IMG/VR virus record: IMGVR_UViG_3300044618_000958
Location: 1 to 25,913 of that record
DNA from: a virus
Reading direction: 5' to 3' (one strand)
DNA: 25,913 nucleotides
The position numbers were made by a program, and so were the translations under genes. Below are positions 23,448 to 25,913 of this stretch, one piece after another (position 1 is the first letter of the stretch; each line of letters begins with the position of its first letter). The notes below the pieces were generated by a model. The model searched no databases. It saw only the letters and a program-made list of their open reading frames with translations, and was not told the origin of the DNA.

Positions 23448-23612
23448 TCACTTATTTCCAATTAGCCTAACTTCTCTTTCCTTATATACCAGATAATCAA
23501 TAATACCATTTCTGCCGGTGAGATACTTCTTACCTTCCATCTCTATAGAATAGATCCCTTCCGGAATCTCAAGCTCTAGCTTTTCGCGGAGCAATACTTC
23601 CCATTCTTCCAT
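23448..23612 (-). CDS. 54-aa hypothetical protein upstream of GroES
   Basis: ATG at 23612, TGA at 23448-23450. Acidic, well-formed sequence: MEEWEVLLREKLELEIPEGI, then YSIEMEGKKYLTGRNGIIDYL and VYKEREVRLIGNK. A helix followed by a small beta unit is likely. The 30-nt gap to the GroES ATG suggests one transcript. Codon pattern and composition are those of a real protein; function unknown. Confidence 0.65.
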   Translation of the reverse strand: MEEWEVLLREKLELEIPEGIYSIEMEGKKYLTGRNGIIDYLVYKEREVRLIGNK

Positions 23613-23643
23613 ATATTAAAGATACATATATATAAGAACAAAA

Positions 23644-23686
23644 ACAAGATCTTGTAGGGTATATAGGAAATGGTATGGCAAATATA
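23644..23686 (-). promoter_or_regulatory. possible leftward promoter with palindromic operator
   Basis: Minus strand TATATTTG (23679-23686) matches the Bacteroidota -7 element TAnnTTTG; the -33 TTTG is absent, as the GC-rich tract begins there. Downstream, before the ATG at 23612, is a perfect 12-bp palindrome ACAAGATCTTGT (23644-23655), a candidate operator in the leader. Confidence 0.35.
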
Positions 23687-23696
23687 CTATATGTAC

Positions 23697-23757
23697 CAGG
23701 GGGTGGGGTCCTCAATCACAACCCCCCGGGGTCTAACATCAACCCCCCTACCCCCCA
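23697..23757. other. G/C-run tract at the divergent junction
   Basis: Within AT-rich DNA, runs of G and C cluster: GGGGG-T-GGGG, CCCCCC-GGGG, CCCCCC-TA-CCCCCC. They can pair with each other (ACCCC/GGGGT among several options) or, on the minus strand, form a G-quadruplex from at least three G6/G4 runs. It lies between leftward late genes and the rightward cassettes, so it may be a boundary, origin or regulatory element. Confidence 0.5.
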
Positions 23758-23879
23758 TGTTTTATACTAGGCAATCCTAAATCTATTCTAGTAAAATGTT
23801 TTTTTCTAACAGAAGAAGAAGCTAGATGGGTATGGTAGCTAGGAAGCTCTGCTACAAGCTCGTACTCAGCAGTGCTCAT
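23748..23879 (-). CDS. possible 43-aa protein at the junction
   Basis: ATG at 23879, TAG at 23748-23750. The protein reads MSTAEYELVAELPSYHTHLA then SSSVRKKHFTRIDLGLPSIK and HGG. The composition is protein-like. However, it is antisense to a promoter-type repeat at 23757 and its ATG lies inside another at 23875, and no promoter was found. It may be chance. Confidence 0.35.
   Translation of the reverse strand: MSTAEYELVAELPSYHTHLASSSVRKKHFTRIDLGLPSIKHGG
23757..23770 (+). promoter_or_regulatory. promoter-like repeat, copy 1 (partial)
   Basis: ATGTTTTATACTAG matches the left part of the cassette repeat but lacks TAACTCT. About 110 nt of plus-strand DNA follow without an ORF, including AGCTA...TAGCT pairing (about 23820-23840). 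Probably a diverged copy. Confidence 0.4.
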
Positions 23880-23896
23880 ATGTTTTACTTATTTAA
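23875..23896 (+). promoter_or_regulatory. promoter-like repeat, copy 2
   Basis: CTCATATGTTTTACTTATTT: left half of the repeat conserved, right half changed. TATG begins 44 nt before the ATG at 23923, the same spacing as other copies. Confidence 0.5.
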
Positions 23897-23922
23897 GTCT
23901 ATGTCTATGTCTAAACTATATT

Positions 23923-24213
23923 ATGAAAACAGAAAATAAAACTATGTCTTCTTTCCTATTGGGCTTAGAAGACTTTGGGTTTGAATACCCAACTAATCAA
24001 CCTAACACCTTTGGTATTAAGTTTATATCTAAAAGAGAAGTTGCCCGCAAGGTCTGGACTGACTTCTCTGTAGAATATCCTGAACTAAGATCAGGGTTGA
24101 TGTACCATGAATGCTCAAACAAAGATCTTATAATCTTTGGCGGTGCATTCCCTTCTAATAGTAAAGCTAAAGATATATTCTTTAGACTTATCAAGAAGAA
24201 CCTTGCTTCATAG
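23923..24213 (+). CDS. 96-aa hypothetical protein, rightward cassette 1
   Basis: Start chosen at 23923 (TATATT-ATG as in other cassettes) rather than the in-frame ATG at 23881 within the promoter repeat. The protein: MKTENKTMSSFLLGLEDFGF at the start, a possible helix-turn unit (SKREVARKVWTDFSVEYPEL), and C-terminal IFFRLIKKNLAS. No known family. Own promoter-like repeat and own terminator. Small early, host-takeover type protein is the natural guess from layout. Confidence 0.7.
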   Translation: MKTENKTMSSFLLGLEDFGFEYPTNQPNTFGIKFISKREVARKVWTDFSVEYPELRSGLMYHECSNKDLIIFGGAFPSNSKAKDIFFRLIKKNLAS

Positions 24214-24217
24214 AACA

Positions 24218-24244
24218 ATCCCCTTCGGGGGATATTCTTTTCTA
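24218..24244 (+). terminator. intrinsic terminator with UUCG tetraloop
   Basis: ATCCCC (24218-24223), loop TTCG, GGGGAT (24228-24233), then ATTCTTTT. The C(UUCG)G loop is exceptionally stable. It lies 4 nt after the stop of cassette 1. Confidence 0.8.
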
Positions 24245-24255
24245 TATATAGGGCT

Positions 24256-24282
24256 TCTCATATGTTTTATGATAACTCTTTG
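24256..24282 (+). promoter_or_regulatory. promoter-like repeat, copy 3
   Basis: TCTCATATGTTTTATGATAA then CTCTTTG: near-consensus copy. No ORF follows; the next 100 nt are structured and end in a terminator, so it probably drives the RNA at 24283-24385. Confidence 0.6.
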
Positions 24283-24385
24283 TTTAGTTTGAGAGTATGG
24301 ACCCATAATCCGGGGTGTAAAGGTTAGAACCCTTATCCAGAGTATTCTTACCCAAGGATCGAAACCATGGGTAAGTTCTTTTTTC
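24283..24385 (+). ncRNA. tRNA-like or other structured noncoding RNA
   Basis: About 100 nt between a promoter repeat and a strong terminator, without an ORF (the only ATG, 24297, is stopped after three codons). Visible structure: an anticodon-arm-like hairpin TGGA-CCCATAA-TCCG (loop with CAT in anticodon position, about 24298-24312), a T-arm-like hairpin AAGG-TTAGAAC-CCTT (about 24320-24334; loop near the TTCRANY pattern with A for C), and the terminator hairpin. No full acceptor stem or normal D-arm could be built. It could be a decayed or reduced Met-type tRNA or a phage small RNA of another kind. Confidence 0.5.
24347..24385 (+). terminator. strong intrinsic terminator ending the ncRNA
   Basis: CTTACCCAAGG (24347-24357) pairs with CCATGGGTAAG (24365-24375) with a single A-A mismatch, 7-nt loop ATCGAAA, then TTCTTTTTTC. 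Ten base pairs plus U-tract. Confidence 0.8.
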
Positions 24386-24396
24386 TATATATGTTA

Positions 24397-24424
24397 TACC
24401 CATTTGTTTTCACCTAACTCTTTG
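24397..24424 (+). promoter_or_regulatory. promoter-like repeat, copy 4
   Basis: CATTTGTTTTCACCTAACTC then TTTG: diverged at the left (TTTGTTTT for TATGTTTT) but TAACTCTTTG intact. About 43 nt before the ATG at 24446. Confidence 0.55.
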
Positions 24425-24445
24425 TATATCACTAACTTATATATT

Positions 24446-24667
24446 ATGGACACAACAACAGTAATGGAAATCATTAAGATGCTTGATGCAGGTATAGACT
24501 CTATTGACCTTGATGATTATAAAAAGTTTGATACTCCTTCAAGGGATGAACTACCTGATTATCAATATGCATTTGGTCAGAAGACTAGCTTAGAGCATTT
24601 CAGAGACCACCTTCAATCCTTCATTGAAGGACAGGTCAGTGCAATAGAGAATAGTACAGGGGAATAA
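24446..24667 (+). CDS. 73-aa acidic hypothetical protein, cassette 2
   Basis: Start at 24446, where TATATATT precedes ATG as in cassette 3; an upstream in-frame ATG at 24404 overlaps the promoter repeat. The protein is acidic and helical (MDTTTVMEIIKMLDAGIDSI, then LDDYKKFDTPSRDELPDYQY, ends FIEGQVSAIENSTGE). Its first residues MDTT match cassette 3. The TAA stop lies in the loop of the terminator. Acidity would suit a DNA mimic or protein-binding inhibitor, speculative. Confidence 0.7.
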   Translation: MDTTTVMEIIKMLDAGIDSIDLDDYKKFDTPSRDELPDYQYAFGQKTSLEHFRDHLQSFIEGQVSAIENSTGE

Positions 24668-24683
24668 CCTGTACTTTTTTTTT
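24654..24683 (+). terminator. terminator overlapping stop codon, cassette 2
   Basis: GTACAGG (24654-24660) pairs with CCTGTAC (24668-24674); the 7-nt loop contains the TAA stop (24665-24667); nine T follow. The last three sense codons form the 5' arm. Confidence 0.85.
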
Positions 24684-24693
24684 GATAAGCTAT

Positions 24694-24720
24694 GCCCTTA
24701 TGTTTTATAGTAACTCTATA
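24694..24720 (+). promoter_or_regulatory. promoter-like repeat, copy 5
   Basis: CCTTATGTTTTATAGTAACT then CTATA: near-consensus. TATG begins 42 nt before the ATG at 24741. Confidence 0.6.
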
Positions 24721-24740
24721 TATGAACTAAACTATATATT

Positions 24741-25085
24741 ATGGACACAACTAAACTCAATCAATTAGTATCTGTAACAGATGCATTTGCTAAGAAAACT
24801 AAGCTTGCTGAACAAGCTATATCTACAGCTAAATACCACCAAGAAAGATATTCATATCTTCAGTATGCTGTAGATCAATACAAAAAATATGGTCACTTAA
24901 CTTGTGAAGAAGGCAAGAAGCGTGGTGCAACTTGGTTTGGTGACTTCACTGTTACTAGAGATATTGTAGACGCGGGACAAAGAGCTAGATATTATAATAT
25001 CAATAAGTTCACAGCCTTGAGGGAATATCTAATGTCCAAGCAAGATCTGATTGACCAAATCAGTATAATAAGGACAGAGCAATAG
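24741..25085 (+). CDS. 114-aa hypothetical protein, cassette 3
   Basis: Starts MDTTKLNQLVSVTDAFAKK at 24741 after TATATATT. Mostly helical, Tyr/Lys-rich middle (YHQERYSYLQYAVDQYKKYG), a Cys at about residue 54 (LTCEEGKKRGATWFGDF), and a helical end (REYLMSKQDLIDQISII). No recognised family. The TAG stop lies in the terminator hairpin. Confidence 0.7.
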   Translation: MDTTKLNQLVSVTDAFAKKTKLAEQAISTAKYHQERYSYLQYAVDQYKKYGHLTCEEGKKRGATWFGDFTVTRDIVDAGQRARYYNINKFTALREYLMSKQDLIDQISIIRTEQ

Positions 25086-25098
25086 CTCTGTTCTTCTT
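25074..25098 (+). terminator. terminator overlapping stop codon, cassette 3
   Basis: ACAGAGC (25074-25080) pairs with GCTCTGT (25085-25091) around loop AATA; TAG stop is at 25083-25085, straddling loop and stem. TCTTCTTT follows. Confidence 0.8.
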
Positions 25099-25100
25099 TA

Positions 25101-25124
25101 CTCATATGTTTTATACTAACTCTT
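25101..25124 (+). promoter_or_regulatory. promoter-like repeat, copy 6
   Basis: CTCATATGTTTTATACTAAC then TCTT: closest to consensus. TATG begins 39 nt before the ATG at 25144. Confidence 0.65.
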
Positions 25125-25143
25125 CATTAACCTTAAATATTAT

Positions 25144-25314
25144 ATGTTACACTTCAAGCCAATGCCCGTAAAAACAGTTGAGTCAGCTCCTGTTAAAAAC
25201 ATTATCAATGTGCCTAAGTCACCACGCTTAGTGTTAAGCCCAAATGGAACTATTGTTCCTATTGAGACTATCATTGATTGGGACTTTGATAAACTTAATG
25301 GAGCAGGCGAATAG
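25144..25314 (+). CDS. 56-aa hypothetical protein, cassette 4
   Basis: ATG 25144, TAG 25312-25314. The protein: MLHFKPMPVKTVESAPVKNI, INVPKSPRLVLSPNGTIVPI, ETIIDWDFDKLNGAGE. A beta-like, Pro-rich body with an acidic end. Position 39 nt after a promoter repeat and the stop codon placed in the terminator stem-loop mark it as a true cassette gene. A second ATG (25162) in the same frame would give a slightly shorter protein. Confidence 0.7.
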   Translation: MLHFKPMPVKTVESAPVKNIINVPKSPRLVLSPNGTIVPIETIIDWDFDKLNGAGE

Positions 25315-25329
25315 CCTGTTCTTTTTTTC
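25304..25329 (+). terminator. terminator overlapping stop codon, cassette 4
   Basis: CAGGC (25304-25308) pairs with GCCTG (25314-25318); loop GAATA; TAG stop at 25312-25314; then TTCTTTTTTTC. Confidence 0.8.
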
Positions 25330-25340
25330 TCATATACTAT

Positions 25341-25368
25341 ACTCTTATGTTTTATATTAACTCTTTAC
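25341..25368 (+). promoter_or_regulatory. promoter-like repeat, copy 7
   Basis: CTCTTATGTTTTATATTAAC then TCTTTAC: near-consensus. TATG begins 54 nt before the ATG at 25400, slightly longer spacing than the rest. Confidence 0.6.
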
Positions 25369-25399
25369 TATGATGATAACCAATTAAAACTAAACAACT

Positions 25400-25702
25400 A
25401 TGACTAAAGCAATAATAACTAAAGAATATACTTGTTATGGCGGAGACCATGACCGTGTTCTATACCTTGACTTAGGTGTTAGAGGTAATGTACAATTATG
25501 TCTAACATTCGGAGGCAGTGCTGTTTGTAAGCATTTAACCTCTGATGAGGATTACAGAGATTGGTTGTATCTACATGTTAAGTCTTTGTTTATCATAGAC
25601 AAAACCAATTGGTATAGTGCTGTAGATAAAGGAGATAGCCGAGACTTCCACCAAGAGTTTCACTATATCCTTAAGAAGATAGCAGAACCTGTAAAAGATT
25701 AG
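25400..25702 (+). CDS. 100-aa hypothetical protein, cassette 5
   Basis: MTKAIITKEYTCYGGDHDRV at the start, then beta-like LYLDLGVRGNVQLCLTFGG, then an acidic/aromatic helical half (HLTSDEDYRDWLYLHVKSLF) ending KKIAEPVKD. Three Cys. No known family. The stop TAG overlaps the first bases of the terminator stem. Confidence 0.7.
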   Translation: MTKAIITKEYTCYGGDHDRVLYLDLGVRGNVQLCLTFGGSAVCKHLTSDEDYRDWLYLHVKSLFIIDKTNWYSAVDKGDSRDFHQEFHYILKKIAEPVKD

Positions 25703-25726
25703 GGCCTTAGGGCTCTTCTTTTTTTT
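25701..25726 (+). terminator. terminator overlapping stop codon, cassette 5
   Basis: AGGGCC (25701-25706) pairs with GGCTCT (25711-25716) with one G-U, loop TTAG, then TCTTTTTTTT. The TAG stop (25700-25702) overlaps the 5' arm. Confidence 0.8.
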
Positions 25727-25746
25727 ACTAGTGTAAATATGTTAAA

Positions 25747-25791
25747 ATGAGTGATAGTGGGATACTCACCGGTGGAGCAACCGCACTTTAA
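25747..25791 (+). other. double-hairpin element with a 14-codon ORF
   Basis: TGAGT (25748-25752) pairs with ACTCA (25764-25768), and directly after, CGGT (25770-25773) pairs with ACCG (25780-25783). The same stretch reads MSDSGILTGGATAL then TAA. GC-rich for this region. No clear promoter or terminator of its own. Could be a small RNA, a leader element or a peptide gene; undecided. Confidence 0.35.
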
Positions 25792-25808
25792 TATACTGTA
25801 CAAGCATT

Positions 25809-25860
25809 ACTCTTATGTTTTTTTTATGTAACTGTTTTTTTTGTGTAACTCTTTATTGAG
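25809..25860 (+). promoter_or_regulatory. promoter-like repeat, copy 8 (duplicated right half)
   Basis: CTCTTATGTTTTTTTTATGT then AACTG, followed by TTTTTTTTGTGTAACTCTTT. The left motif occurs once and the TAACT half twice, so the copy is expanded. Beyond it AAAACAG (25878-25884) and CTGTTTT (25891-25897) form a hairpin before the window ends. It presumably serves another cassette beyond the edge. Confidence 0.5.
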
Positions 25861-25913
25861 TGTGATATAGTTGGGTAAAAACAGTTATTGCTGTTTTCTC
25901 AGTAAAACCTATA

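Noticed and set aside
24283-24345. Complete tRNA gene
   Set aside because: Anticodon- and T-arm-like hairpins are present, but acceptor pairing beyond four base pairs and a normal-length D-arm are not; kept only as a tRNA-like RNA.
23756-25860. CRISPR array
   Set aside because: The spaced repeats are promoter-like, spacing follows gene lengths and is irregular, and the intervals code for proteins.
1-25913. Integrase, insertion sequence, attachment site or lysogeny genes
   Set aside because: None of the usual motifs or terminal inverted repeats was found; nothing supports a temperate life style from this window.

Overview
This window looks like part of a double-stranded DNA tailed phage (Caudoviricetes) that infects a Bacteroidota host. 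The window is AT-rich. Almost every base from 1 to about 23,610 is packed with genes on the minus strand, many with ATGA or TAATG start/stop overlaps. A textbook Bacteroidota promoter (TTTG-N20-TAnnTTTG) lies upstream of the packaging/head genes, and gene starts are preceded by A-rich rather than strong Shine-Dalgarno sequence. The gene set and order (IHF-like protein, TerL, portal, scaffold, major capsid protein, with Bacteroidota-type holin and endolysin) recall crAss-like and related large Bacteroidota phages. I could not test that placement by search. Tail tube, tape measure, polymerase and replication genes are not in view, so this is a fragment of a larger genome.

Minus strand, in transcription order (right to left): a 54-aa protein and a GroES-like co-chaperonin (23,612-23,151); a terminator; a six-gene tail-fibre/receptor-binding cluster (23,003-17,548) built from two recurring N-terminal modules joined to different C-terminal bodies (jelly-roll-like, beta-helix); a lysis cassette (17,529-15,203) with an L,D-transpeptidase-like endolysin, an inner-membrane coiled-coil protein and a lipoprotein forming a plausible spanin pair, a 2-TM protein, a holin and another membrane coiled-coil protein; then, behind the promoter, small accessory proteins, an IHF-like DNA-binding protein, a Cys-rich zinc-ribbon protein, a PD-(D/E)XK nuclease, two tiny overlapping genes, a putative small terminase, TerL, portal, scaffold and major capsid protein. 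Two strong RNA stem-loops follow the capsid gene. Then come two proteins of unknown function and an array of at least six small lysine-rich proteins that continues off the left edge.

Plus strand (23,880-25,913): transcription diverges. This region is a string of small independent cassettes. Each has a near-identical promoter-like repeat (core TATGTTTTATANTAACTCT) 39-54 nt before its ATG, one small ORF of unknown function, and a compact intrinsic terminator whose hairpin usually contains the stop codon. One cassette carries no ORF and seems to make a structured, tRNA-like noncoding RNA. A short G/C-rich tract in the otherwise AT-rich DNA marks the divergence point.

The most unusual parts are the tagged array of small basic proteins (with a poly(A) -1 frameshift site that fuses two members), the repeated promoter / stop-in-terminator cassettes, and the orphan ncRNA cassette.
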